The notes: generated by a model not told the origin, from the sequence alone. 64,000 bases of DNA from Lichenicoccus sp965276875 (GCF_965276875.1 NZ_OZ255701.1:2356001-2420000); one strand, 5' to 3'. Positions 19,032-27,389 are shown, counted from the first letter of the stretch. Made by a program: numbers and translations.

Positions 19032-20987
19032 CTAAGGCGTTGTCGAGGTTGCCGGGGTAAAGCCGAATTGCTCGCCGTAGAAGGCGAGTTCCAGCTCCAG
19101 CACCTGGCGGATGGTCGCCTCGCGACGAAAGCCGTGCGCTTCGCCGGCAAACTCGTGCACCGTCACCGGAACGCCGCGCGCCCGGAGTGCCGCTGCCATC
19201 GCCCGCGTCTGGCCGACCGGCACCACTTTGTCCTGCAGACCATGAAAGAAGATCACCGGGCAGCGCACCGCGTCCAGATTGCGGATCGGCGAGCGCGCCT
19301 CATAGATGTCGCGATGTTCGGCCAAGCTGCCGAGCAGCCGGTCGAGATAGCGCGCCTCGAACTTGTGCGTCTCGCTGGCCAGCAGGGTCAGATCGCCGAT
19401 GCCGTAGAGGCAGGCGGCCGCCGAGAACAGCGACGAGCGGGTCAGGGCGGCCAGCACCGTGAAGCCGCCGGCGCTGCTGCCGCGGATGGCAAGCCGCGCC
19501 GGATCGGCGCGTCCGGTGGCGACCAGATGCGCACAGGCGGCGATGCAGTCGTCGACGTCGACGATGCCCCATTGGCCGTCGAGCCGACGACGATAGGCGC
19601 GCCCGAAGCCGGTCGAGCCGCCGTAATTGACGTCCACCACGCCGATGCCGCGGCTGGTCCACCATTGGATGCGCAGCGACAGCGCCGCACTCGTCATCGC
19701 CGTGGGACCGCCATGCGCCATCACCAGCAAAGGCGGCCGCTCGCCGTCGGGGATGCAATAACGGTGATTGGTCGGCGCGTAGTAGAAGGCATGACCGGTG
19801 CCGCCGTCCGCCACGGTGAAACGGATCGCCTCGGCACGCGCGATATCTTCCGGTGGCAGCGGCAGTTCATGGGCGACCGTCACGATGGCGGGGGCGCCCC
19901 CGCCTGCCAGCGGTGCAATCATTACCGCCGCCGGCGCATCGGGTGCTGCCCGCAGCCAGCCGAGCTGGGCGGCCCCGCCGGCGCCGGCCAGCACCACCGG
20001 GCATTCCGTGACCGCGCCGATCGGCAGCCTGGTCGCAGCCTTGTCCGCAAGCAGCATGGCCGAGATGCGGCCCGTCTCGATCACGGCGGCGACGATCCGT
20101 CCGTCCGGCAGGAAGTCGTAGGCGCGTTGGCCGAACGACCAGGGCGGCTCGCCGATCTCGCACGCCATCGGGCAGACCGGTTGCAGCGTGTGGTCCGCGT
20201 CCAGCCGATAGAGGTTCCACCAGCCGCTGCGATCCGAGCACACGTGCAATGTTCCGTCCGGCGCGAACAGCGGCTGCATCAGAGACTCGTCGCCGCCGGC
20301 GAGACAACGCGCCTCCCCGAGCCGGGTTACGCCGTCAACAAGCAGCGGGGCGCAGTGCAGCCTGGTCGCATCCCAAGGCATGTCGGGATGGTCCCAGGCG
20401 ATCCAGGCGAGCTGCGCGCCATCGGCGGACACCCGTGGGCTGGCGAGGAAGGCCGGGCCGCGTACCATGACTTCCCCCTCGTTGGCGGCGCCGTCGGCGT
20501 CGAGCGACAGGGCGACGATCGCGGCCTCCGGCTGCGCGGCTCCGGCGTCGCGATGGTCCTCGCGCACCGCCAGCAGCGCGCGGCCGTCCGGCATGAAGCA
20601 AAAATCCGCAAAGCGCAGGCCCGCGACCTGGCACACCGGGCGCGGCGGCGCACCCGGTTCGATCAGCCAGACCGAGCCGTCCGGCCGGTGGCTGAAGCCG
20701 ATCCGGCCGCCATGGACAGCGTAGGCGCCACCGCCATATTCATGCACACGCGAGCCAACGTTGAAGGGTGCCGGGGTCAGCACCCGGACCATGCCGTCCT
20801 GGTTCCGGGCACAGAGCACGCCGCGGCCATCCTCGGCGGGACGGTTTTCCAGCCAATAGAGCGTGCCCGCGTCGGCGCGCAGCGCGGACAGCGCGATCGT
20901 CCGTGCTGCGACCAAATCCGCGCTCACCGCGGACCGCCAACTTCCACATGCTGCCGGTAGAGGGGGTGCCGTTATAGCGTTCGTCAT
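19032..20987 (-). CDS. S9-family prolyl-oligopeptidase-like serine peptidase
   Basis: This 651-residue two-domain enzyme has an N-terminal beta-propeller (about residues 30-380) and a C-terminal alpha/beta hydrolase domain. The catalytic residues are visible: Ser in LAIRGSSAGGFTVLAALT, Asp in FFHGLQDKVVPVGQT and His in FAGEAHGFRREAT. The block LLVMAHGGPTAMTSAAL provides the oxyanion region. There is no signal peptide, so it is probably cytoplasmic. It cleaves short peptides or acyl-peptides. It is the first gene of the long minus-strand run and diverges from the DedA gene with only 5 bp between the nominal starts. Confidence 0.92.
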   Translation of the reverse strand: MTNAITAPPLPAACGSWRSAVSADLVAARTIALSALRADAGTLYWLENRPAEDGRGVLCARNQDGMVRVLTPAPFNVGSRVHEYGGGAYAVHGGRIGFSHRPDGSVWLIEPGAPPRPVCQVAGLRFADFCFMPDGRALLAVREDHRDAGAAQPEAAIVALSLDADGAANEGEVMVRGPAFLASPRVSADGAQLAWIAWDHPDMPWDATRLHCAPLLVDGVTRLGEARCLAGGDESLMQPLFAPDGTLHVCSDRSGWWNLYRLDADHTLQPVCPMACEIGEPPWSFGQRAYDFLPDGRIVAAVIETGRISAMLLADKAATRLPIGAVTECPVVLAGAGGAAQLGWLRAAPDAPAAVMIAPLAGGGAPAIVTVAHELPLPPEDIARAEAIRFTVADGGTGHAFYYAPTNHRYCIPDGERPPLLVMAHGGPTAMTSAALSLRIQWWTSRGIGVVDVNYGGSTGFGRAYRRRLDGQWGIVDVDDCIAACAHLVATGRADPARLAIRGSSAGGFTVLAALTRSSLFSAAACLYGIGDLTLLASETHKFEARYLDRLLGSLAEHRDIYEARSPIRNLDAVRCPVIFFHGLQDKVVPVGQTRAMAAALRARGVPVTVHEFAGEAHGFRREATIRQVLELELAFYGEQFGFTPATSTTP

Positions 20988-20992
20988 CAGCC

Positions 20993-21673
20993 TTGCCTTC
21001 CTTTAGGCTCGCTGGCAGGCGACAGCCTGAATGTCCGGAGGCGACCCTGTTCCACCATCTCAATCACCTCCTGGCGCATTACGGCTACGGCGTCGTCGGG
21101 CTTACCGTCATGCTGGAGAGCATGGGCGCGCCACTGCCCGGCGAAAGCATGATCATCGGCGCCGCGATATATTGCGCCACCACGCACCAGCTGGATATCG
21201 TCTGGGTCATTGCCGTCGCCATCGTCGGCGCCATCATGGGCGACAATTTTGGCTATCTCATTGGCCGACAGATCGGCTACCGTGTGCTCGCCCGGTTCGG
21301 GCGCCATATCGGGCTGAACGACCAGCGACTCAAGCTCGGCCGCTATCTGTTTCATCGGCACGGCTCCAAGGTGGTGTTCTTCGGCCGCTTCATCGCCATT
21401 CTGCGCACCTTCGTCGCCCTGCTCGCCGGGGCCAATCACATGCCCTGGCCGAAATTCCTGCTTTACAATGCTCTCGGAGGCATAGGCTGGGCCGGCGGCT
21501 ACGGCATTGCCGCCTATCTGCTCGGCAAGGAAGCGGAGCGGATCTCCGGGCCGCTCGGGATCGCCGTGGGACTCGTGGCCGCGATCGTCGTCATCGGCGC
21601 CTTTGTCTTTCTTAAGCGTAACGAACACCGGCTGACCCGGGAGGCGGAAGCGGCAGCCGGCGCGCGGGGGTAA
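20993..21673 (+). CDS. DedA-family inner-membrane protein
   Basis: This membrane protein belongs to the DedA/SNARE-associated family, with about five hydrophobic segments. Typical motifs are LESMGAPLPGESMII, GDNFGYLIGRQIGY and FFGRFIAILRTFVALLAGANHMPWPKF, the last carrying the conserved R-x(3)-R and G-x(3)-M-x-W/Y. DedA proteins are proton-dependent lipid flippases (undecaprenyl-phosphate or phosphatidyl lipids). The TTG at 20993 gives 226 residues, but the family usually starts at the ALFHHLNHLLAHYGY position. A CTG at 21047, five bases behind CCGGAGG, is an attractive alternative start giving 208 residues. Confidence 0.88.
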   Translation: MPSFRLAGRRQPECPEATLFHHLNHLLAHYGYGVVGLTVMLESMGAPLPGESMIIGAAIYCATTHQLDIVWVIAVAIVGAIMGDNFGYLIGRQIGYRVLARFGRHIGLNDQRLKLGRYLFHRHGSKVVFFGRFIAILRTFVALLAGANHMPWPKFLLYNALGGIGWAGGYGIAAYLLGKEAERISGPLGIAVGLVAAIVVIGAFVFLKRNEHRLTREAEAAAGARG

Positions 21674-21747
21674 TCGCCCTGCCTATCGACGCCCTGGGTG
21701 ACGTCAATCGCCGCTTTTACGACCGGCTCTGGTCGGAGGCATGGCTG

Positions 21748-22401
21748 GTGCGGCCGGAGCGCTTCAACACCTGGCCGCTGGTGCGCCGCCTGGCGCTGCA
21801 TGCACGCCGGCGGCTGGAAGTCGCACCTGGCCTGCGGCCGCGCCTGCCGATCGCCGGCACCTGCTTCGTCGATCTCAGCCTGCCGCCGCTATGCGTGCTG
21901 CGCCGGGCCGGCGGCTGCGTCGCGGACGGCCTGGTGACGGCCCTGCCATTGGCCAGCGCCGCCTTCGACCTGGTGGCGGCGTTCGACGTCGTCGAGCATG
22001 TCGAGGACGACGACGCGGCCTTTGCCGAACTCGCCCGAGTCACGGCGCCCGGCGGCGCGCTGCTGGTGTCGGTGCCGCTGCACCAGGCCGCCTGGACCGC
22101 GTTCGACGCCGAAGTCGGCCACGCCCGTCGCTATGAACCCGACCGCCTGCTTGCCCTGCTGGCGGCCGCGGGCTTCCAGGTGCGGCAGAGCGCGCTCTTC
22201 GGGATGCAGCCCCGCAGCCCACGGCTGGTGGCCCTCGGCATGCGGCTTCTGCGCTCCCGACGGCAGCGCGCACTATGGTGGTATAACCGCGTCTTCATGC
22301 CGCTCGGCCTGCGTCTGGCGCCACGGCTCCACCTGCGTGACGGCTTCGTCGCGACTCCCAAGGTCGATACCGTGCTGCTGGTCTGCCGCAAGGCGGCCTG
22401 A
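21748..22401 (+). CDS. Class I SAM-dependent methyltransferase (N-terminus uncertain)
   Basis: From the GTG at 21748 the protein is 217 residues, with the methyltransferase motifs AAFDLVAAFDVVEHVEDDDAA and ELARVTAPGGALLVSVPLHQ. The frame stays open upstream to 21622 and reads DVNRRFYDRLWSEAWLVRPE just before the GTG, which looks like genuine protein. There is no ATG, GTG or TTG in that stretch, only CTG codons at 21679 and 21694. The true start is therefore probably a CTG. The visible part lacks a clear glycine-rich motif I (the region reads IAGTCFVDLSLPP), so SAM binding may be atypical. It follows the DedA gene in the same direction. Confidence 0.82.
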   Translation: MRPERFNTWPLVRRLALHARRRLEVAPGLRPRLPIAGTCFVDLSLPPLCVLRRAGGCVADGLVTALPLASAAFDLVAAFDVVEHVEDDDAAFAELARVTAPGGALLVSVPLHQAAWTAFDAEVGHARRYEPDRLLALLAAAGFQVRQSALFGMQPRSPRLVALGMRLLRSRRQRALWWYNRVFMPLGLRLAPRLHLRDGFVATPKVDTVLLVCRKAA

Positions 22402-22544
22402 CAGACGATTGGACAAAATTCAACAAAATCAATATCATTCCGCATGACCTTCAAGAGCTGCGGAGTATTGGCGAATAAACTCAGAATATGCTGTGAAATC
22501 CGCTGAAATAACGGCCTGCTCTATGCTCTGTCCGATCATTTTGT

Positions 22545-22572
22545 TTGAACTCGTGACTTGTGTTGATAGGAT
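22545..22572 (+). promoter_or_regulatory. Candidate sigma-70-type promoter
   Basis: TTGAAC (22545-22550) and TAGGAT (22567-22572) are spaced by 16 bp in the AT-rich 204-bp gap before the small gene at 22606. This would start transcription near 22579. It is a motif match only. Confidence 0.35.
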
Positions 22573-22605
22573 GCGAGAACGGTATCGCCTTTCGCGGAGA
22601 ATTTC

Positions 22606-22815
22606 ATGTCTCGTCGTAAAGAGATCGGCATCCCCAGCTTTCTGGAGAGGCGGCCTCCGGCTGCCTACAGCCCGACCGGGCTCGCGGCGCGCGCCGTCTT
22701 CCTGCAGAACGTCGCCACCGCCTGGCAACGGGCCGGCGATGAGGAGACCGCCGCCAAGATGCAGCGCGATGCCGACAGCCAGGCGCTGCGCTTCGGGAGG
22801 CAGGCAGCCCGCTGA
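22606..22815 (+). CDS. Small hypothetical protein (69 aa)
   Basis: The ATG at 22606 follows a CGGAGA ribosome-binding site and encodes a basic 69-residue protein starting MSRRKEIGIPSFLERRPPAA, followed by a helix AVFLQNVATAWQRAGDEETA. I do not recognise the family. There is no signal peptide or membrane segment. It sits between an AT-rich gap with a plausible promoter and the S24-type repressor gene 91 bp downstream, which may be co-transcribed. Codon usage is GC-rich like its neighbours, which supports a real gene. Confidence 0.6.
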   Translation: MSRRKEIGIPSFLERRPPAAYSPTGLAARAVFLQNVATAWQRAGDEETAAKMQRDADSQALRFGRQAAR

Positions 22816-22906
22816 CACCTGACGGCCCTATCATGGGCGCGCGCGCATCCGGTTTTGCCTGTCCTGCGTATCCCGATTTCAGGCGGGATTTGCGGGAGAA
22901 CGAGAG

Positions 22907-23599
22907 ATGTCAGCGAGCCAGGGGCAAGCCCGCAATGGCGCCGCCAAGCCGTCCGCCCTGCCGACCGGCTGCACTGAACGTCTGCGCGCCGCGGTTCAGC
23001 GTGCCGGTGGCACCAAGCACGTGGCCATACGGTCGGGAGTCGCGTTGAGCACGCTTGGTTCATACCTCGCCGGCGGCGAGATGAAGCTGGCCACGGCAAT
23101 GCAGCTCTGCGCCGCCTGCAATGTCAGCCTCGCCTGGCTGGTCGGCGAGATGCAGGCGTATCCTGCCCAGGCGACATCGTGGCACGCCCCCGGAAAGCCT
23201 GACGGATTGGTGCGCGTTCGTCGTCTCGCCAGCAGCGATGAGGTCGTGCATCAATTCGATGGCGTATTGTTTGATGCGGCCTGGCTGCGGGCGCAACGCG
23301 ACTGCGAGCCACGCCACCTGGCGGCGTTTGAGGCCCAGAGCGGCGCCATGGAACCCGCGGTCGCACGCGGCGACCTGTTGCTGATCGACACCGAGGACAC
23401 TGACATCCAGTCGCTCGCTTTGCACCTTGTCGACGCCGACGGCGAACTGATCATACGCCGCCTGGAGCGCACGCTGGATGGCGGGGTGCTGGTGCGCACC
23501 GATCGGCCGCGCGATCCGCCACAGGTGATTGCGCGAGGCGCGCGCGAAACCCTCCGTGTCGTCGGCCGCGTCGTCTGGCGAGGCACCAAAATCGTGTAA
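22907..23599 (+). CDS. HTH/S24-type (CI/LexA-like) repressor lacking peptidase catalytic residues
   Basis: This 230-residue regulator combines an N-terminal helix-turn-helix (TKHVAIRSGVALSTLGSYLAGG, about residues 36-57) with a C-terminal S24/LexA-like domain. In active members the nucleophile is the Ser of G-D-S-M-x-P. Here the motif reads S-G-A-M-E-P (145-150), so Ser is Ala147. The activating Lys of V-K-R-L is replaced in IIRRL (182-186) by Arg184. Self-cleavage on RecA activation should therefore be impossible, making it a constitutive or ligand-responsive regulator (inference). No prophage genes are visible around it. The start ATG follows a GGGAGAACGAGAG ribosome-binding region. Confidence 0.82.
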   Translation: MSASQGQARNGAAKPSALPTGCTERLRAAVQRAGGTKHVAIRSGVALSTLGSYLAGGEMKLATAMQLCAACNVSLAWLVGEMQAYPAQATSWHAPGKPDGLVRVRRLASSDEVVHQFDGVLFDAAWLRAQRDCEPRHLAAFEAQSGAMEPAVARGDLLLIDTEDTDIQSLALHLVDADGELIIRRLERTLDGGVLVRTDRPRDPPQVIARGARETLRVVGRVVWRGTKIV

Positions 23600-23666
23600 C
23601 CCCAAAACGTGTAACCAAGGGCCGGCGTCGCGCGTTGCCCGTCCGTGCAACGCAGGCGTGGCCTTC

Positions 23667-24863
23667 ATGCGACATCTCCATCTTGATCCGCTCGGCGGCA
23701 TCGCCGGCGACATGTTCGTAGCCAGCTTGCTCGACCTGATGCCCGAGCAAGGCGACGACGTCATCGAGGCGGCGGAGTCCCTGGCAGGCATCTCCTGCCG
23801 GCTGCACGACCATAATGACGGAACCCTGACCGGCCGGCGCTTCGAGGTGACCACGGCGCATGCCGAACATGCGCATCATGTGCCCACCGCGCATGCCGAG
23901 CATGTGTATTGGCGCGCCATCCGCGCGCGCCTTGAGACCTCGGACCTGCCTGCATCGGTGCGCGCGCACGCCATCGGCATCTTTGGCTGTCTCGCCGAGG
24001 CGGAAGCGCGTGTGCACGGTGTTGTCCCCGACGCGGTCGCCTTCCACGAGGTGGGTGCCGCGGATTCGATCGCCGATATTGTCGCCGCCGCCTGGCTGAT
24101 CGCCGCCATCGGGCCGGCAAGCTGGAGCGTGGGCGCGCTGCCGATCGGCGCCGGCAGGGTTGCCACAGCGCACGGTGTGATGCCGGTGCCGACACCCGCG
24201 ACAGTGCTGCTGCTGGAGGGGTTCGCGACGCTCGATGACGGTATCGCGGGCGAGCGGGTGACGCCGACGGGTGCCGCCATCCTGCGTCATCTGACGGCCA
24301 CGTCCGCACGGCGTCCGCCGGGGATCCTGCGTGGAGCCGGCCATGGCTTCGGCACCCGGGTGCTGCCGGGTGTCAGCAACTGCCTGCGCGTGTTGTCATT
24401 TGACATGCCATCGGCCAACAGCCCGGAGCATCGGGAGCTTGCCGTGATCGCGTTTGAGATCGACGATCAATCCGGGGAGGAACTCGCCGTCGGGCTTGAT
24501 AGAATACGCACAACCGAGGGTGTCCACGACGTGATCCAGATCGCTGCCATCGGCAAGAAGGGCCGCTTTGCCGTCCAGGTGCAGGTCTTGGCGCAACCGG
24601 CTTGCCTAGAGTCTGCCATCGATGCCTGTTTTCGCGAGACCACGACGATCGGCCTGCGCACGCATCTTGTGCAAGGCCGCGCGCTGGTGCGACGGTTCAC
24701 CGAGGTGGCGGGGCCCGACCGATCGCTGCAGGTCAAGCTGGTCGAGCGTCCGGACGGGATCACCGGCAAGATCGAATCCGATCACCTGCTGGGGCTCGCG
24801 GGACACGCGGCGCGCACCCGTGTTCGACGCGACGCCGAGCGGCGCGCGGAGAGCGATGCATGA
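23667..24863 (+). CDS. larC: Nickel insertion protein LarC (nickel-pincer cofactor synthesis)
   Basis: The ATG at 23667 gives 398 residues, full LarC length as a single frame (L. plantarum makes LarC by a ribosomal frameshift; none is needed here). The start HLHLDPLGGIAGDMFVASLL and the block VAFHEVGAADSIADIVAAAW are LarC signatures. A His-rich stretch (AEHAHHVPTAHAEHVY, about residues 70-85) may help bind nickel. LarC inserts Ni(II) into the pyridinium dithiocarboxylate mononucleotide in a CTP-dependent step. The stop overlaps the larE start by ATGA. Confidence 0.92.
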   Translation: MRHLHLDPLGGIAGDMFVASLLDLMPEQGDDVIEAAESLAGISCRLHDHNDGTLTGRRFEVTTAHAEHAHHVPTAHAEHVYWRAIRARLETSDLPASVRAHAIGIFGCLAEAEARVHGVVPDAVAFHEVGAADSIADIVAAAWLIAAIGPASWSVGALPIGAGRVATAHGVMPVPTPATVLLLEGFATLDDGIAGERVTPTGAAILRHLTATSARRPPGILRGAGHGFGTRVLPGVSNCLRVLSFDMPSANSPEHRELAVIAFEIDDQSGEELAVGLDRIRTTEGVHDVIQIAAIGKKGRFAVQVQVLAQPACLESAIDACFRETTTIGLRTHLVQGRALVRRFTEVAGPDRSLQVKLVERPDGITGKIESDHLLGLAGHAARTRVRRDAERRAESDA

Positions 24864-25684
24864 CCTTGAGCATGACCTTGGGCATGACCGCGCGCCAGCG
24901 GCTCGAACACGAACTTTCCAGCCTCGACCAGGCGGCGATCGCGGTCAGCGGCGGTGTCGACAGCCTGACCCTGGCGACCGCGGCCCAACGCATTCTCGGG
25001 GATCGGGTCAGCATGCACCACGCAACCTCGCCCGCGGTGCCGGCGGAGGCGACGGCGCGCACCCGTGCGCTCGCCGCATTTCAAGGCTGGAGCCTGGATG
25101 TATTCGACGCCGGCGAGTTCGATGATCCCGATTACCGCGCCAATCCGGTCAACCGCTGCTTCTTCTGCAAGACCAATCTCTATGGCGCCGTAGCCCGTCG
25201 CACCGATCGGCTGATCCTGTCCGGCACCAATCTCGACGACCTTGGCGAATACCGGCCGGGACTCGATGCCGCCAGCCGGCACAACGTCAGGCACCCGTTC
25301 GTCGAGGCTGGTATCGACAAGCGCATGGTGCGCGCGCTGGCCGCGGAACTCGGCCTCGGCGCCCTGTCCGAACTCGCATCCGCCCCGTGTCTGTCGAGCA
25401 GGATCGAAACCGGCATACGAATTGAACCGCGCGTCCTGGCGATGGTGCACGAAGCCGAACAGCGCGTGATCGCCACCCTGAGACCACGCACCGCGCGTTG
25501 CCGTGTGCGTGCCGGCCGGATTGTCATCGAACTCGACGAAGACGCCCTGCAAAGCCTTGACGACGGCGCCAGGGCCTCACTGGAGGCCGCCATCGTGGCG
25601 ATTGCGTCCGCGGCCGGGTTGCAGGCGCCGGTCAGCTTCGCGCCTTATCGCAACGGCAGCACCTTCATACGCAGGCCGGCATGA
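24860..25684 (+). CDS. larE: ATP-dependent sulfur transferase LarE
   Basis: The ATG at 24860 overlaps the larC stop and gives 274 residues. The PP-loop ATP-pyrophosphatase motif is IAVSGGVDSLTLA (27-39). NRCFFCKTNLYGA carries Cys100 and Cys103, and APCLSSRIETG carries Cys177, which corresponds in position to the sacrificial Cys176 of L. plantarum LarE (family knowledge). LarE adenylates P2CMN and donates sulfur to form the dithiocarboxylate. The first codons form a 12-bp near-repeat with three in-frame ATGs (24860, 24872, 24884), so the exact start is open. Confidence 0.92.
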   Translation: MTLSMTLGMTARQRLEHELSSLDQAAIAVSGGVDSLTLATAAQRILGDRVSMHHATSPAVPAEATARTRALAAFQGWSLDVFDAGEFDDPDYRANPVNRCFFCKTNLYGAVARRTDRLILSGTNLDDLGEYRPGLDAASRHNVRHPFVEAGIDKRMVRALAAELGLGALSELASAPCLSSRIETGIRIEPRVLAMVHEAEQRVIATLRPRTARCRVRAGRIVIELDEDALQSLDDGARASLEAAIVAIASAAGLQAPVSFAPYRNGSTFIRRPA

Positions 25685-26325
25685 GCGAGGAGTTCGTGCT
25701 GGACACGATGCGCGCCGAGCGTGTCGGCTTCGGCGAGGCCGTCTATTGCGCCTCCAAAACGGTGTCACAGATCGCCGCGATCCTGCAGGCTGCCGCGTCG
25801 CCGATGCTGCTGACCCGGCTTGATCCCGCTGCCCACGAGGCCTTGCCCGCCTCCCTGCGCGCCACTCTCGACTATGATCCCCAGTCGCGGACGGCGTTTT
25901 CCGGCGCGCCGAAGCCGGTCGAGGCAACCAGCGGCATCGCCATCGTTACCGCGGGAACCTCCGATCTCGCGGTCGCTGCGGAGGCCGCGCGCAGCTTGCG
26001 CTTCAATGGTCACGATGTGCCGGTGATCGCCGATGTCGGTGTCGCCGGGCTGTGGCGCCTGATGCGCCGGCTGGAAGAGTTGCGTCGCATGCGTGTACTG
26101 ATCGTCGCGGCCGGCATGGATGCGGCACTGCCAAGCGTCATCGGCGGCCTTGTGCCCGGTGCCATCATCGCCGTGCCGACCTCGGTCGGATACGGCGTTG
26201 CCGCCGGCGGCCAGGCGGCGCTGAATGCCATCCTGGCGAGTTGCGCGCCGGGAATCGTGACCGTCAACATCGACAACGGCTATGGCGCCGCGTGCGCTGC
26301 GTTGCGCATCATTAATATGCGCTAG
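25681..26325 (+). CDS. larB: Pyridinium-3,5-biscarboxylic acid mononucleotide synthase LarB
   Basis: This 214-residue protein contains the PurE/AIR-carboxylase-like domain of LarB. Visible blocks are IAIVTAGTSDLAVAAEAARS, VIADVGVAGLWRLMRRLEEL, VLIVAAGMDAALPSVIGGLV and VPTSVGYGVAAGGQAAL. LarB carboxylates and hydrolyses nicotinic acid adenine dinucleotide, the first step to the nickel-pincer nucleotide. ATGA overlap with larE. The gene order C-E-B makes a complete cofactor-synthesis unit, but no larA (racemase) is in the window. Confidence 0.94.
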   Translation: MSEEFVLDTMRAERVGFGEAVYCASKTVSQIAAILQAAASPMLLTRLDPAAHEALPASLRATLDYDPQSRTAFSGAPKPVEATSGIAIVTAGTSDLAVAAEAARSLRFNGHDVPVIADVGVAGLWRLMRRLEELRRMRVLIVAAGMDAALPSVIGGLVPGAIIAVPTSVGYGVAAGGQAALNAILASCAPGIVTVNIDNGYGAACAALRIINMR

Positions 26326-26336
26326 GGGAGTTCACC

Positions 26337-27389
26337 ATGGAACGTCGCAGCTTCATCAAGGCCACTGCCCTCGGCCTCGCCGCGGCAGGCGCGTCTTCCG
26401 CCGCCTTTGCCGCCATCGAGACCAGTCAGGGCGGCGCGGTCAAACCCACCGGCCCGGTGACCTCAAAGATCCCGCAGCACCCCGACATGAAGTATCGGCC
26501 GCTTGGAACAACCGGCGAGATGGTCTCGTTGATCGGCGTCGGTGGCTTTCACCTCGCCAAGCCCGGAGGTGCGACCAACGCCGAGGCGATCCGCATCGTG
26601 CATGCCGCGATCGATAATGGCATAAATTTCTGTGACAATTGCTGGGACTATAACGGCGGTGAGAGCGAGGTGCGTCTGGGACGCGCCCTGGAGCACGGCT
26701 GGCGCGACCGGGTGTTTCTGATGACAAAGATCGACGGCCGCACCGCGAAGTCCGCGATGCACCAGCTCGAACAGTCGCTGTCACGGCTGCAGACCGACCA
26801 TATCGATCTGCTGCAATTCCACGAGATCATACGCATGGACGATCCTGGGCGCGTGTTCGCGCCGCACGGCGCGCTGGAAGCGGTGCTCAAGGCGCGCGAG
26901 CAGGGCAAGATCCGCTACATCGGCTTCACCGGCCATAAGAGCCCGGCGATCCACCTGCACATGTTCACAGTCGCCGACGCCCACAACTTCCATTTCGATA
27001 CCGTGCAGATGCCGCTGAACGTCATGGACGCGCATTTCGAAAGCTTCGAGAAGCAGGTGCTGCCGGTGGCTCTCGCGCACGGCACCGCGGTCATGGGCAT
27101 GAAGCCGTTCGGTGACCCGTTCATCGTCGACAGCAAGGTCGCCTCACCGATCGAGATGCTGCAATATCCGATGAACCTGCCAATCTCGATCGAGATCACC
27201 GGCATCGACAAGATGCCGATCCTGCATCAGGACCTGCAGGCGGTGCGCACGTTCGTGCCGATGACACCCGAGCAGCGTGCGGACCTGTTGGCCCGCACGG
27301 CCAGGGTGGCGAGCACCGGCAAGACCGAGAAATACAAGACCACGCACCATTTCGACTCGACCTTCAAAAACCCGCAATGGCTTGGCTGA
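26337..27389 (+). CDS. Tat-exported aldo/keto reductase
   Basis: This 350-residue aldo/keto reductase has a textbook twin-arginine signal, ERRSFIKATALGLAAAGASS, with cleavage near AFA-AIE. The catalytic tetrad is present: Asp and Tyr in NFCDNCWDYNGGESEVRLG, Lys in FLMTKIDGRT and His in LLQFHEIIRMD. The (beta/alpha)8 domain is followed by a C-terminal TGKTEKYKTTHHFDSTF tail. Being folded before export fits NADPH bound in the cytoplasm. It starts 11 bp behind larB with a GGGGAG ribosome-binding site and is therefore probably in the lar operon. The substrate is unknown. Confidence 0.9.
   Translation: MERRSFIKATALGLAAAGASSAAFAAIETSQGGAVKPTGPVTSKIPQHPDMKYRPLGTTGEMVSLIGVGGFHLAKPGGATNAEAIRIVHAAIDNGINFCDNCWDYNGGESEVRLGRALEHGWRDRVFLMTKIDGRTAKSAMHQLEQSLSRLQTDHIDLLQFHEIIRMDDPGRVFAPHGALEAVLKAREQGKIRYIGFTGHKSPAIHLHMFTVADAHNFHFDTVQMPLNVMDAHFESFEKQVLPVALAHGTAVMGMKPFGDPFIVDSKVASPIEMLQYPMNLPISIEITGIDKMPILHQDLQAVRTFVPMTPEQRADLLARTARVASTGKTEKYKTTHHFDSTFKNPQWLG

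Noticed and set aside
22435..22539. A 34-codon minus-strand frame (MIGQSIEQAVISADF...) in the AT-rich gap
   Set aside because: It reads like protein but has no ribosome-binding site and overlaps the likely promoter of the plus-strand gene; too weak to call.
22907..23599. A prophage, because of the CI-like repressor
   Set aside because: No integrase, structural, lysis or attachment-site signals nearby.
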